Positions 41,217 to 52,133 of a DNA stretch of 64,000 nt are shown here, piece by piece (within the stretch, counting starts at the first letter, position 1; every line of letters starts with the position of its first letter). The translations under genes and the position numbers were made by a program. Under the pieces are notes generated by a model. The model was not told the origin of the DNA. It searched no databases and saw nothing but the letters and a program-made list of their open reading frames with translations. The stretch covers positions 1,426,001 through 1,490,000 of the forward strand of contig JAVLRN010000005.1 of the NCBI GenBank assembly GCA_032821775.1. Direction: 5' to 3'. The DNA is from Sanguinoderma infundibulare. Taxonomy: Eukaryota; Basidiomycota; Agaricomycetes; Polyporales; Polyporaceae.

Positions 41217-44200
41217 ATGGCCACCGACGAACAGCTCAAGGCCTTCATAGCAAGACATCACCAGTTGCTTAACAAGGAACGCGAAGCAGAGATAGAGCGC
41301 ACTTCATTACTGCTCTCGAACTGCCCTCCCAAGCTCCTCGAGCAGAAAGGCCTATGCTTGGCGGGCCTCGGGATCGCTTCCGTGGGCGTTGGGCTCGGAG
41401 GGAAGACGTGTGTACGCTTGTGCTTGTCTAGTAAATATCCATATTGAATTGTAATGCCAATTCGTCTAGTCTGGTCGAGCTCGAACGGCCAACGGCGTGT
41501 CATTCGAGTCCACTGTTTCCACCGCATACATTGAGGTAAGATTTTCCATCCTGGCGAGGAGAACTCCGAGAACACGAGACAGGCCAGGTGATCTTGCGCG
41601 CATCGAAGAGCACACGTCGGGTGCAGGTGCTCCAAAGAAAACCCTGAAGACCAAGAAGTCTGCACCTACCGACAAAGGGAAGAGCGATGGCGTCGAAGGA
41701 GTTGTGTTCAAGGTATGCGATTTTGTGCTGATTGCGAGGCAATGCAATTTATGTTCTTCAGGTTTCCGACACACGGGTCGTAATAGCAGTGGTCCCTCCA
41801 GAGACAGGCGCAGAGGACCTCGATCTCCCAGACCGATGTCGTGTGGTCAAGCTCGCGAACAGTGTGACCTACGACAGGTGATGAGGGAGTATTTCACATC
41901 GCGGCTGGTGCTAATAACATGCTTATAGGATGGATAAGGCTCTAGACCAACTTGAAAAGGTTGTGCTGCCCAATTCTGACGCTGTGAGTACAAGAACAGC
42001 AATCAGAACACGAGCTTCTCATGACCTTGGCATGCAGAAGGAAGACAAGTTCTTGCCCAAGATGAGGCCCCTAATTCGCGTTCTTATGGGGATGGCGCCA
42101 CCTTCAGACAGGGTGCCAGCCAAAGACCTCAAGTTTTTCGACCAGTCCCTCAACCCAAGTCAGCAAGAAGCGATTCGGTTCGCGCTTGGATCCCCAGAGG
42201 TTGCATGCATACACGGTCCCCCAGGTAGGCGACTACACCCTTGAGCCAAGTGAAGGAGAAGTCGACAGTTTTGTCGCAGGGACTGGGAAGACGCATACCC
42301 TCATCGAACTCATCCGTCAACTCACCGCCGTCACTCCGTCCAACCCTAAGCCTCTCAGACTGTTAGTCTGCGGTGCCTCCAACCTGTCTGTCGATAACAT
42401 TCTAGAACGACTTCTCGCCCTTCCCGCTCCGGAGGACGGCAAGAAGCTCAAAGTCACGCGAGTTGGACACCCAGCGCGAGTGATGAACCAGGAGGACGTG
42501 ATTGAAGCCACGCTTGAAGTCAAAGCGAGCCGGAGCGATCAGGTAATTAGTCTAGCCGTTGTCCGACGTGGCCTGGGTAACGACGTGCGGTTTGGACTAG
42601 GCCATACTGGCAAAAGATGTCAAGAACGAGCTCGAGGCCGCACTTGACCTTCTGTCTGGCAAAGGAAAGGGCGCAAAGGGGAAAGCACCAAGAGGCCTGG
42701 AACGCAAGAAGATGTGGGAGGAGGTCAGAGCTCTACGAAAAGAGTACGTGAATCCTCATAACATCGCTCGTGCGCAAGACTTGAAGTTGCACTATAGGTA
42801 CCGTCAACGCGAAGGTGGAGTAGTCCAAAGTGTTTTGAGCGAGTCGCAAGTCGTCCTCGCAACTTGCCATTCTTCGGGAGGGAGGCAAGTACGATCGCAA
42901 GAGTTTGACGTCGTAATCATAGACGAAGCGACACAAGCCGTAGAAGCGGTGAGGCGGTAAGCTCGGTCTTGCTACCTGGCATCGCTGATCGTGTTCGCAG
43001 GTCTGTTGGATACCCATCTTCAAAGCACAGAAACTTGTCCTCGCCGGAGACCCGATGCAACTTCCTCCGACGATAATATCCATAGGCCGCAAGGAGAAAA
43101 AATTCAAGAGTCCAGCGTTTTCAGCACCTGTGAAATCTTCTTCCAAGCCTGGCACTAAGGAAGCGGCTCCTGAGAAGGAGCCGTCAAAGGGTTCAGAAGA
43201 CGCAGATGAGGAGTCGGGCGGTGAAGATGCTGGTTCTGGTGAAGATGAAGGCGACGCGGAGCTCACAGCCGACCCTGAAGAGCCTCTGAAGTCTGCTCCA
43301 CGGGATCCGCGGCAGACGGGATCGAAAGTAGTCCTCCGTCCGCCTCGTACCCTCGAAACCACGCTCTTCGAACGCCTCGAGAAGATGTACGGGCCTGGCA
43401 TCAAGCGCATGCTAACCGTCCAGTACCGGTCTGTCGCCTCTCCTCCATTTCCGGGTATCATCCCCATCCTGACCATGGCTGTCACCTATGTAGGATGCAC
43501 GCGCACATCGCGTCCTTCCCATCAAAGGTCATGTACCACTCCCGCTTGAAGTCCCACCCGACCGTCGAGGCGCACCTCCTCCGTGACCTACCAAACACGA
43601 AGGCGGACTCGGAGGACGACGAGAAGGAGGTACTCGGCGCCCCTGTCGTCTTCTACGACACCGCCGGCTGCGAGTACTTTGAGCGGCTCGAGGGCGACGG
43701 GGATGAGGGCAGCCGGTGCAACGAGAACGAGGCGTCCGTGGTGAAGGCGTGGGTCGACCAGCTGGTGCGTCGCCCCTTCGCCGTAACGGGGATGGGGACA
43801 AACAACGGCTTACAAATGTTCATGTTCTTTGATCAGACTGGCGCAGGCGTGCTTCCGTCTCAAATCGCAGTCATCACGCCGTACGCACACGTCCTCGCGA
43901 GACCGCGGCGCCACGACGCACTGACATGCGCACGCGCGACAGGTATCAAGCACAGGTCACCCTCCTGACGTCTTTGCTGCGCCAGATGTACGGGCCAGAG
44001 CTCGAGATCGGGACCGTCGACGGCATGCAGGGCAGAGAGAAAGAGGCTGTGATCATCAGCCTTGTGCGGAGCAACGATAAGGTACTGTGCGATTCTTCTC
44101 CAAGGATGCTCTTCTGATCGCGTTGCAGCGGGAAGTCGGTTTCTTGAAGGACAAACGCAGGCTGAACGTGGCCATGACCCGAGCACGGCGACACCTGGTG

Positions 44201-44366
44201 AGGCTGTCGAGTGCAATATTCACTCACCGCGCTCTGTGCGCTCATATCCCTCCGTCAGTGCGTCGTTGGTGATTCATCAACCGTGCAGCACGGCAGCCCG
44301 TTCCTCAAGAAATGGATGGTCTGGCTGGAAGCCAACGCCGACGTCCGTTACGCGGGTCTCGAGTGA
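41217..44366 (+). CDS. HCS1: SF1 helicase of the HCS1/SMUBP2 (IGHMBP2) group
   Basis: An UPF1-like superfamily 1 helicase; the yeast relative Hcs1 co-purifies with DNA polymerase alpha. From ATG 41217 the N-terminal OB-like part has [28 protein letters not shown] and [10 protein letters not shown]. Motif I is split by an intron and restores [18 protein letters not shown]. Motif Ia-like [12 protein letters not shown], motif [15 protein letters not shown], motif [35 protein letters not shown] and motif [16 protein letters not shown] follow. After motif III there is an acidic Ser/Glu-rich insertion of about 75 residues before [12 protein letters not shown]. It ends [11 protein letters not shown] at 44366, without the R3H or zinc-finger domains of animal IGHMBP2. 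At least nine introns are present. The helicase family is certain; HCS1 orthology is likely. Confidence 0.92.
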
Positions 44367-44691
44367 TTCGACGTACACACAACCCCAAACGCACGCCGGA
44401 AGTTGTTTCGACGGCTGATATATGCGGCAACCCTACATACAGGAGGGGCCGCGCCAAGCCCGAGGTAGAGGTATCAATACATGGCCATGCTGTAGCATCT
44501 AGCACACCTGGACTATTAGACTTCTACAAGACACGTCGCGGACGCTAGGTAGTATGTACACTGGCGGTGGGCGGAAATAACTGGTACAGCTACATGTAGG
44601 ACTAGGAGCGTAAAAGGGAGTGCACGTGGTGCGCAAGGAGAGTCCCATAGAATCACCAAGACCGGACATAAACCAGATCTTCAGCGTCGTG
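44367..44691. other. Intergenic between convergent genes
   Basis: About 325 bp lie between the stops of the helicase and PQ-loop genes. Nothing recognisable is seen. Confidence 0.5.
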
Positions 44692-46678
44692 TCAGAATTC
44701 AACTCCGGGCTCCCGGCTGATGCTGCCTCCTCGTCGCCTAGAGATAATAGGAGACTCCTCGGCCGCACCTGTCGCTTCGGCGCTGAGCAGGCCCGCTTCC
44801 TCTTCGGCATATGAGTGGGATGTGCGGTGAGCACGGGAGGGGCTTGCTTTCGGGCGGTAGAGGAAGGATTGGCAGACGATCGTGACGTCGAACATGAGGG
44901 TACCTCCGCTGCCAAGGAGATATCTGTATTCGTGGTATCAGCTGGAAAATCTTTATGACCAGACGAACGTGAGCTGTACGCACGGCATGCTCTCGCGAAT
45001 GAATGCAGATGCTTGAGGGTGAGGAAGTTGCAGCATAGGGGATGTGAGGATCGATGCGACGTAGAAAGTGTTGCCGAGGAATGCGAAGATGAATAAATAC
45101 ATAGAAAGACCCTGTGCGTTGACTCAGAGATAAGTAACTTGCTATTGTGATTCAAACCGTCCGAGGAGAAACATTACCTCTACGGACTTGCGCACAAACT
45201 GAGACGGACAACGATTAGCACACGGTTTGAACAAGCAGTCCAAGACTACTCACGTTCTTCCAGATTTGAGGTAATCGTGATGTAAGATAGAGAGTTGTGC
45301 ATATCCATGCGGATATTCGGCCGATGATAAACTCCATAGATGGAGCTGGTTCGGGTTGCTCGGATAATGTTACCTCGGACGAACGAGCGAATTCAAGCAC
45401 AGTAGGCTCTCCAGCCAATTGCGCAGAGAGGATGGCGTCGACTAGCTGCGTCCGTTGAACGCCTGGATTGAAAGATGTCGATGTGACCGGTACTGGTGGC
45501 ACGTCTGTCCGCGCCAAGACCTTCCCAGTCCTCTCCGAGAGGGCATTATAACGTGGGAGGCTGTTTCCCGCAAACGACCCGAGGCCAAATAGTGCCCATA
45601 TGCCAAGGAACACCATGGATGCCCCCTTGCGACTAGCCCGCGAACCTCGCCGCTGCGTCCATTCATCGTTATCCTCCACAAGATCAGCCGCTCTGACAGT
45701 GGGGCGTCCTCGAGGTATTGGGTCCGGTTCATCCAAGGGAGTGGTCATTTGAAGGGCGGTCGGGACATGGCTTGATTGTCGGCTTCGGCCCACACTTGTC
45801 GTCCCTGAAGCGGGATAGGAATCGTATCCCCATGTGGCGAGTTTGCGTCGCGCCGAACGGCCTCCGTCTGAATGGAAGCTGGCGGTCAGACGCGCCAAGG
45901 CGTCTTCGGACAAGTCGTCATCTTCATCGTACCCGTTTGACTGGGGCTCAGTAGAGCGTGAACGGACAAGATGTCGTCGTGTGTGCTCCTCTTGCTGTGC
46001 GGCGAGCGCGGCGACTGCGGCTACGTTTGCTGCGACATTGGAGAGGGCGCGGTAATGGGGCGCAGTTGGCCCGCGTTCGATGGATAGTCGCCGGGTGCCA
46101 AGCTGACCTGACATGGTACGTTCGCGGCCGTGGAGGTACGGAGTGGGAGTGGACTTCTGTTTGGTGGAGTAGTAAACGTATTGCAGGAGGAGACTGAGGT
46201 CCACGAGACAGAAGTAAGTGGCAAGATAGGTCTGGGCACGGGTTGAGGTACGGGCACGATGAATGTAGGTGGCCAGGAAGCTCACCTGGAAGGGCAATTG
46301 GTGTGTCAAGATGCAACCAATTAAGTTTGTGGCATCACCTGGAGAAGGCGAGACATGAAATGAGAGAAGCGCAGGGTCAGCGACGCTCACGCGACTTATT
46401 GCGCGATTGCAGCAACGCATCGCGGGGTAGCCGCGCCGGGGATATGAGACTCACCGAGCATCCAGTTCATGAGAAACGGAAGGGCGAGACCTTCGACAGA
46501 TTGACGTCGTACATTCTCGAGGACCTGACTGCCGGTGTCGCATTGAAAAGGTTAGATCGTTGGTGAACTGGGGCAACAAATGCATGGGAAGAGCGAGGAC
46601 TCACGGGAATTGTGCGCCAAGCCAGCACGCGATAGAAGTGTAGCCCAGGAGCTCGGAGAATGTTGCAGTGAGGACCAT
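44692..46678 (-). CDS. PQ-loop vacuolar transporter (Ypq/Rtc2-like)
   Basis: A seven-helix PQ-loop protein of the family that exports cationic amino acids from the vacuole or lysosome. The ATG at 46678 opens MVLTATFSELLGYTSIACWL. The first PQ-loop, spliced from two exons, reads GAQFPQVLENVRRQSVEGLA, followed by LPFLMNWMLGDATNLIGCIL. The second, in the C-terminal half, is SRLPQIWKNFVRKSVEGLSM then YLFIFAFLGNTFYVASIL. A large disordered loop (about residues 130-290) separates the two halves, with RRGSRASRKGASM just before a helix. The end has LGSGGTLMFDVTIVCQSFLY and an acidic Leu tail (EEEAGLLSAEA) that could be a vacuolar sorting signal, then GGSISREPGVEF to the stop at 44692. Both halves keep the Pro-Gln pair, so it appears functional. 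Confidence 0.92.
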
Positions 46679-47160
46679 GGGCGATGGGGCATGCGGCGTC
46701 GAGAACGAGGAGGGGAGGCGAGTGCCAGGGAGGTCAGATAGCGGGGGGAGGGAAGTCTGGCGCGTGTGCCGTCCTCGCAGCCCCAAGCCAAAGCCGCTCC
46801 GCCCGGCCCTGGTTCTCTCTCGTCCATGCGTCCTCTGCCTCACTTGCCGGCCTCACTGTCCTCTCCTCCTCCGCCTCGCCTCTGTGCCTGTACGCCCGCC
46901 GCCCTCGTCTTTGCCATAAAATCGAGCAATAAATTGACTTGCACCAGCTCTAACATTCTCGCAGCTCCTAGGTTCCTCCGGGACCAGTCCGTCAAGTTAC
47001 GAGCCGGTGGTGGCGCAACGTCGGGCGTGAAACAAGACCGCCCCGCCCCGACTCTCGCGTTCTGAACCTTTCCTCTACTGGTTGCCCCCGGAGGTCCTGG
47101 TTGCAATACCACTTACTGGAGCCCCACCCCCCTCCGTGCTCCTTCGCTCCGTCCTACACC
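46679..47160. other. Divergent promoter region (PQ-loop gene / LisH-CTLH gene)
   Basis: About 480 bp separate two divergent starts. It is pyrimidine-rich near 46800-46900. Short frames on both strands are mutually antisense and not supported. No ACGCGT. Confidence 0.5.
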
Positions 47161-48510
47161 ATGTCAACTAAGGTCGGGTCTTCAAACTCGACGAGTGCAA
47201 AGCTGCTTAACCCAGCACCAGAGGAGTTGGTGAGTCTAATTCAGCGGTGTCCGCCCAAGCTACAGACATCCATTCTACCGCAGCGCCAACTCGTGCTCGA
47301 TTACCTCGTCCATAGCTGCTACACCTCTGCAGCTCGCGCCTTTGTCAGGGAAACAAGTGGCCCCCATGATCTAGACGCGGACGGAGACGAGGCTATGACC
47401 TCTCCCATCAACGAGCCTTCAAACGATCTGCAGGACTTTGAGGAGAGGCTCGCCATGGGCGAGCTCCGCAAAGGCGCGCCAGTGTCTCGCCACTCACATG
47501 ATCCATCCACTTAATTCTCGCTAGACATCCAAACGCGCATCCTGACTGGAAGTATTGACGAAGCCACCGTGCTCCTCAACAAATACTTCCCCCCTGTCCT
47601 CTCCGAAGGTACCGAGGATCAAGGATCTCATCCACCAACCCCGTCTCCGCCTAGATTCTCCTATCTCCCCTCGACCTCCGTTGAACCAACCCATCTCGCA
47701 CTCAACCTCCGCATCCAGGCCTTCATTGAAGCCGCCCGGACTATACCTCTCGAATACTATCCCCCCGGCTCTAGCACGCCCTTGCCACACCCCCCTCTCT
47801 TGTCCGGCCCATCCAACAAGCATCCTCGTCCGCCCGGCGACGAAGATGTGGAGATGTCAGAGGCAGACAACGAGGATGCCAACGTCCAGCTCCTTATTCG
47901 CGCACAGAACCTTTACTCCGAGGCTAACCAGCTCACGCGCCCACACGACCGCGCCACATACCTCCATGAGTTAGGCCAGGTCGGCGGCATCCTTGCATAC
48001 CCCGTGCCCGAACGAAGTCCGCTCTCCAACTATATGACCCAGATTCGGCGTGAAGGTGTGGCCAACCAGATCGACAGCGCCATCCTGTGTGAGTGATATC
48101 TCCTTCGATTACGCAACACCTTGCTTCACGACCTGTGGTCATCCAGATCGAGCTAAGCGGCCAACCATTTCCCGCATCGAGCTATACACCCGTTATACCG
48201 CTACTCTCTGGGGAATGCTCCATGAGAGGGACTGCAAGGTTCCGCATCACAACACTTGGCCCAAGGGTGTCTCTCTTCCTCCTACAGCCACACGTCTCCA
48301 GGAGCTCAAAGCCGTACATTCCAAGGACACCGGGAGCCTGGGAGACGCCATTTCCCCAGCGAAGAAACCAGCCCAGGAGAAAGAACCAGAAGAGGTGCGC
48401 ATCGTTTTATGAGTTATACCTCACATTCACAAGGCTGATGATCAGCGCTGCAGATCATCCCGCCATTCGACTTGCACCTGTTTCTACAATCTTCGGAGCG
48501 CACAGCATAG
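47161..48510 (+). CDS. LisH-CTLH-CRA domain protein, GID/CTLH ubiquitin-ligase complex type
   Basis: The ATG at 47161 gives MSTKVGSSNSTSAKLLNPAP. A LisH motif follows (QLVLDYLVHSCYTSAARAFV), then the CTLH region (DIQTRILTGSIDEATVLLNK, YFPPVL, LNLRIQAFIEAART), an acidic Pro-rich insert, and the CRA domain (LIRAQNLYSEANQLTRPH, LHELGQVGGILAY, ISRIELYTRYTATLWGMLHE). The last exon reads IIPPFDLHLFLQSSERTA with a stop at 48510. No SPRY domain is seen, so it resembles the C-terminal half of RanBPM/Gid1 or a Gid8-like subunit; I cannot decide which. Proteins of this kind scaffold the GID/CTLH E3 ligase. Joining LRK to DIQTRIL appears to need a GC donor at about 47472, since no GT site keeps the frame. 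Confidence 0.85.
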
Positions 48511-48793
48511 TATCTTTGTTTACAATCGCATGCATGCATCGTGTTTACCTTCTCGGCATCATAACCCATCCAGATATCCCTGAGTAGTGGATCCACATAC
48601 TGTTCAAGTAGCACAGAGCACAGCGCAAATGACACTGTACTGTACATGTTGTATGGCGTGTAATCCATCTCCCTCCTCCAATGTGGACGCACATCCCTCA
48701 CATCATACATCCCGGCCCTCGCACTAGCGTCGAATCCGCTCGGAAACTGCGCAAGTTTCGCCGTCGCAGCACACACGACCAACAAGTTGGTTG

Positions 48794-50311
48794 TTAGTCT
48801 GACAAATTGAGACTCTTTATCATTCCCTCTATCAAGTTGAGGGTGCCCTCGAATGTTCGCTCTTCTAGCCCGATAATGTCTACTTCGTCCCCCAACCGAC
48901 CTTTGTTCACGCGCGCGGCGATGCTGTCCGGCACGTTGCACATCCTCAAACCCAGGACCCGCAACCTCGCCCACTTCTCCCACTCTATGCGATCCAACGT
49001 AGTCTCCATGTTCCCAAGCCCCTTCCCGCCCGGCGGGAGGTTCAGCCACCGGTTGTACGACAGGTCCAGCACCTCCAGCAGCGGGCATATCCGCGGCAGG
49101 CGGTGCACCTGGGGGCTCGGCACGGGGAGAGCGAGCAGCGCGAGTCGCGTGAGAGTGAGCGGGAAGAGGAACAGCGTCGTGGACGGCACTTGGGCGTTGA
49201 GCACGACGAGGGTGTGGAGCGGCGGGGGCACGTCGTGCGACGAGGACGACCGTTCCTCCCACGAACCGCCCTCGCCCTCCTTCCCCTCCTCTCCCTCCTC
49301 TTCTTCGATCACCCCACCCAGGGTTTGCTCGGAGAGACCACCAGCGGCGGGTCGGTGGCAGCCCGAAGAGCCCTTCTGCACGTCCTCGTCCTCTTGCCCT
49401 TCTCCGTCTTCCCTCTGCACCGCCAGGCCCGCGAACAGGTCCCGCTGCAGCGTCGCCTGGGGGCCCACGACGATCACCTCGCCGTCCACATGGCCCTCGG
49501 GCTCGAGGAGCGCATACAGCTTCCCGTTCGGCAACGGCTCGTGCACCGCCGTGTACCTCAGCACGTCCCGCCTGAACATCGGCGGCAGCGCCGCGAGCAG
49601 CTCCTCCCGGAAGCCCCCCACGTCCGCGTCCGGGAAGGCCGCCAGCAGGACGCGCACGCAGATCTGCGTGAGCGGCGGCACCGTCACGCCCCCCTGGCCT
49701 TCTCCTTCTCCCTCTCCCTCCCCTTCTCCCTTTCCCGCTCGCTCTTCCTCTTCGACTTGCCACGGGTGTGCGACGTCGCTCGACCCGAAGCTCCAGGGCG
49801 TGTGTGCGAAGACGAGGGACAGGGCCCGCTTGCGGAACGCGGCTGTGGCCCTGCTTTCAGCTTTCTGTCTCACACGGCCCTGATTCGGTGCGAACAACCC
49901 ACTCCAGCTCTTTGGCGGCGGCGGGCCCGGGATCGCGCCGCGCGGGTACCCGTGCTCCAGGTGGCCGTTGCGGATGACGGGGAGGGGCGGAGGACGCGTC
50001 CGGTCCTCATCGCTAGCAGCATCGGTGGCATCGTCCGACTCGGCGTGGGCGTACTGGTAGATGTCGGAGAAGGGTAGGGAGGGGTGGTTGTAGGTGCGGG
50101 AACGGAGCCCGTCGAGGTGCGCCTTCGACCGACGGAGATTCTGCGAGTGTCTGAACTGCTCACCCCTGCCTCGGTGCAAGTCCCGACTTGTAAGTATGAG
50201 CAGACCAACTAGTAGGGTTCTAAGAGCGCACCTCAAAGTATGAAGGAGATTATTGACCTCCCGCGGTCGGATCGCCTGTTTTTCGTCGGCATCCCTCCCA
50301 GGTCGCATCAT
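48794..50311 (-). CDS. Uncharacterised protein with a leucine-rich C-terminus
   Basis: The ATG at 50311 opens MMRPGRDADEKQAIRPREVN. A 66-nt in-frame segment (GTGCGC...AGGCAG, about 50163-50228) is probably an intron, joining LLHTLR to GEQFRHSQNLRRSKAHLDGL. The middle has an acidic Gly-Glu repeat (GEGEGEGEGEG, near 49700-49730) and a structured-looking part (VPPLTQICVRVLLAAFPDAD, REELLAALPPMFRRDVLRY). The C-terminal third shows degenerate leucine-rich repeats (LHTLVVLNAQVPSTTLFLFP, LEVLDLSYNRWLNLPPGGKG, LRVLGLRMCNVPDSI). No enzyme motif is visible. I recognise no named family; a repeat-type protein-binding role is the most I would infer. The stop is at 48794, convergent with the LisH-CTLH gene. 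Long frames on the opposite strand are antisense shadows. Confidence 0.75.
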   Translation of the reverse strand: MMRPGRDADEKQAIRPREVNNLLHTLRCALRTLLVGLLILTSRDLHRGRGEQFRHSQNLRRSKAHLDGLRSRTYNHPSLPFSDIYQYAHAESDDATDAASDEDRTRPPPLPVIRNGHLEHGYPRGAIPGPPPPKSWSGLFAPNQGRVRQKAESRATAAFRKRALSLVFAHTPWSFGSSDVAHPWQVEEEERAGKGEGEGEGEGEGQGGVTVPPLTQICVRVLLAAFPDADVGGFREELLAALPPMFRRDVLRYTAVHEPLPNGKLYALLEPEGHVDGEVIVVGPQATLQRDLFAGLAVQREDGEGQEDEDVQKGSSGCHRPAAGGLSEQTLGGVIEEEEGEEGKEGEGGSWEERSSSSHDVPPPLHTLVVLNAQVPSTTLFLFPLTLTRLALLALPVPSPQVHRLPRICPLLEVLDLSYNRWLNLPPGGKGLGNMETTLDRIEWEKWARLRVLGLRMCNVPDSIAARVNKGRLGDEVDIIGLEERTFEGTLNLIEGMIKSLNLSD

Positions 50312-50723
50312 CTTGCGAGGCGTATACTGCGTATTATGCTACGCGAAACAGATGTCTGAGAGGGAGGTGTGGGTAGTTCATGGCTCAGCAGTGCCGCTCC
50401 GAGTCAAGGGACGTCAAGGTCCGCGTGTGGGTTGCGGTCAATGTGGAATCCTCGCAGCGCTAGATGTACATACCCACTCAGCATCGCTCACCACATGCCA
50501 GAACCTCCAATCCGACTGAAAAGAGTGAGCTCAAATTCTAGTCACACCCACATCCAATACAAATCTCGGCAGTATGCAGTTTTCGACGATTGAGGTCAAC
50601 ATATGGCATACATGATAGATGATAGTCGTCGTCGTAGTGGTAGAACATGCCAATCATACTCCCTCATACCCACTCGCCCACTGTCCAACAGATGTAGACG
50701 ACCGGCCTCATAAAACTCTCAAC
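50312..50723. other. Intergenic: promoter of the Leu-rich protein gene and RPL7 3' flank
   Basis: About 410 bp, no gene seen. The right part is probably the 3' UTR of RPL7. Confidence 0.5.
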
Positions 50724-51892
50724 TCAGTTCATCTGGCGGATGAGCTTGTTGACGTGGGTCTCCCGGTTACCGAAGTCACCGCCCTGGACGAAGTGCTTGA
50801 ACTTCCGTGTCCTCCAGCCGCCAGTGGGGTTGGAGAGCTTGAAAGGCCACAGGAAGTTCGACGCCTGCTTGAAGTTGGGGCCAGCAGTGTAGATCTCGTG
50901 CACGAGATCCTCGACGGAAAGGATGTCGTACTTGCCGAGCGCCTGCTCAATGATGGCGTTGTCGGACAGGGGAATGCGCTGCTTGTCGACCTTGCCGTAG
51001 CCGCGCTTGTAGATGAGCTCACGGACAGACTTCAGGTTGGGCTCGCTGAAGCACAAAGATAAGCGCAGTCCGCTGAACAGGAACAAGGGACGTCGTACCC
51101 GTAAGCAACATAGGGCTCGACAAGACGGAGCATCTGCTCGGTCGCCTTCGTGACCTTGACGAAAACACCGTTGTTAATCTGGAGGAGGCGAAGAAGCTGA
51201 AGGATTTTGCGCGGCTTGGGGGCGATGTTGTTGATACTGACAGCAGATGTCCAGACGTGCCCAGAAAGATATGAACTGACATCAAACTCACCCGCGGATA
51301 CGGATAACGAAGTATACCTTCGCCTGCGCAGGGACGTAGAAATCGCCAGTAGCGCGCGCAGCCCGCTTCAGACGGATCTCCTCCTTCTCAGAGGCGAGAT
51401 ACTCCTTCACGTAGGATTCCGCGCGCTTGAAGATGACTTTGCGCTTTGCCTTGTTGGCCTACGTTCACGAACAAACATCAGCATGATGCGCAAAGCAAAC
51501 GTCAACGGAAGGTGTGTAAGAATCAGTCCCGAAAGATGGTATGTTTCCGGCAACAGAGTGAAAACGAAGCTCCCACTAGCCAAGAGTTATGAAATGCATC
51601 ACGAAGTAGAAAAACAATGAAGCTGAATGGACAATTCGATGGCACTCACCTTGCGCGCCGCAACTGCGGCCGCCAACCGCTCCTCACGAGCCTTTTCGTT
51701 TTGCTTGCGCTTCTTGAGGAGAGTCTCCGGGACTTCGACGTCCTAAACGGGAGGTCAATATTTCTGTAGCTCGACGTTGGGTTTTGATGAATCGCACTGA
51801 CCGAGACGGTAGGGACGCTATATCGTGCATATCAGCCTCTAGCTACCAAAAGGCCGTCATAAGGAAGGTACGCACGTAGTTGAGGGGGCCAT
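50724..51892 (-). CDS. RPL7: 60S ribosomal protein L7 (uL30)
   Basis: A large-subunit ribosomal protein. The start at 51892 (MAPSTT) joins over an intron to a 16-nt exon at 51802-51817 (VPTVS), then [20 protein letters not shown]. Later exons give [77 protein letters not shown] and [20 protein letters not shown]. The C-terminal signature is [20 protein letters not shown], then [12 protein letters not shown], ending at 50724. Sequence is conserved along the whole length, and at least six introns, dense near the start, are typical of highly expressed fungal ribosomal genes. It shares a 241-bp divergent promoter with ISA2. Confidence 0.97.
51802..51817 (-). other. RPL7: 16-nt micro-exon of RPL7
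   Basis: Minus-strand bases CGTCCCTACCGTCTCG lie between an acceptor (GATATAG) and a donor (GTCAGTGCG). They encode VPTVS across the junctions and restore the conserved [20 protein letters not shown] start of L7. Confidence 0.8.
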
Positions 51893-52133
51893 TTGGAATC
51901 TTGAGGAACGACGGGCTTGGGCCTTTGGGCGTAGTCAAGACGCGTGCTGGGACCAGTCGGTGGCTTGCCCCAACTATGCAGTTTTACAGATTTATTCCCA
52001 CGCCCGGAAAGGTTCTAGACCGGTTGACCGGCCCGGACATGGTTGGCGGTGCGGGCCGAGTCGCGCTTGGTCAGCACCGCGGACCCGGAGCTCAGTGTGC
52101 TCGGCTCTCCAGCGACGACGACGACAGTGAACG
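51893..52133. promoter_or_regulatory. Compact divergent promoter of RPL7 and ISA2
   Basis: 241 bp separate the two start codons. It contains one ACGCGT (51940-51945), so the hexamer is not exclusive to DNA-repair genes here. Confidence 0.5.

Noticed and set aside
48414..50077. Long antisense frames (449, 358 and 324 codons) over the Leu-rich protein gene
   Set aside because: They are strongly biased to Arg/Gly/Ala or Ser/Arg and have no conserved pattern. The minus frame from 50311 has the natural composition and recognisable repeats.
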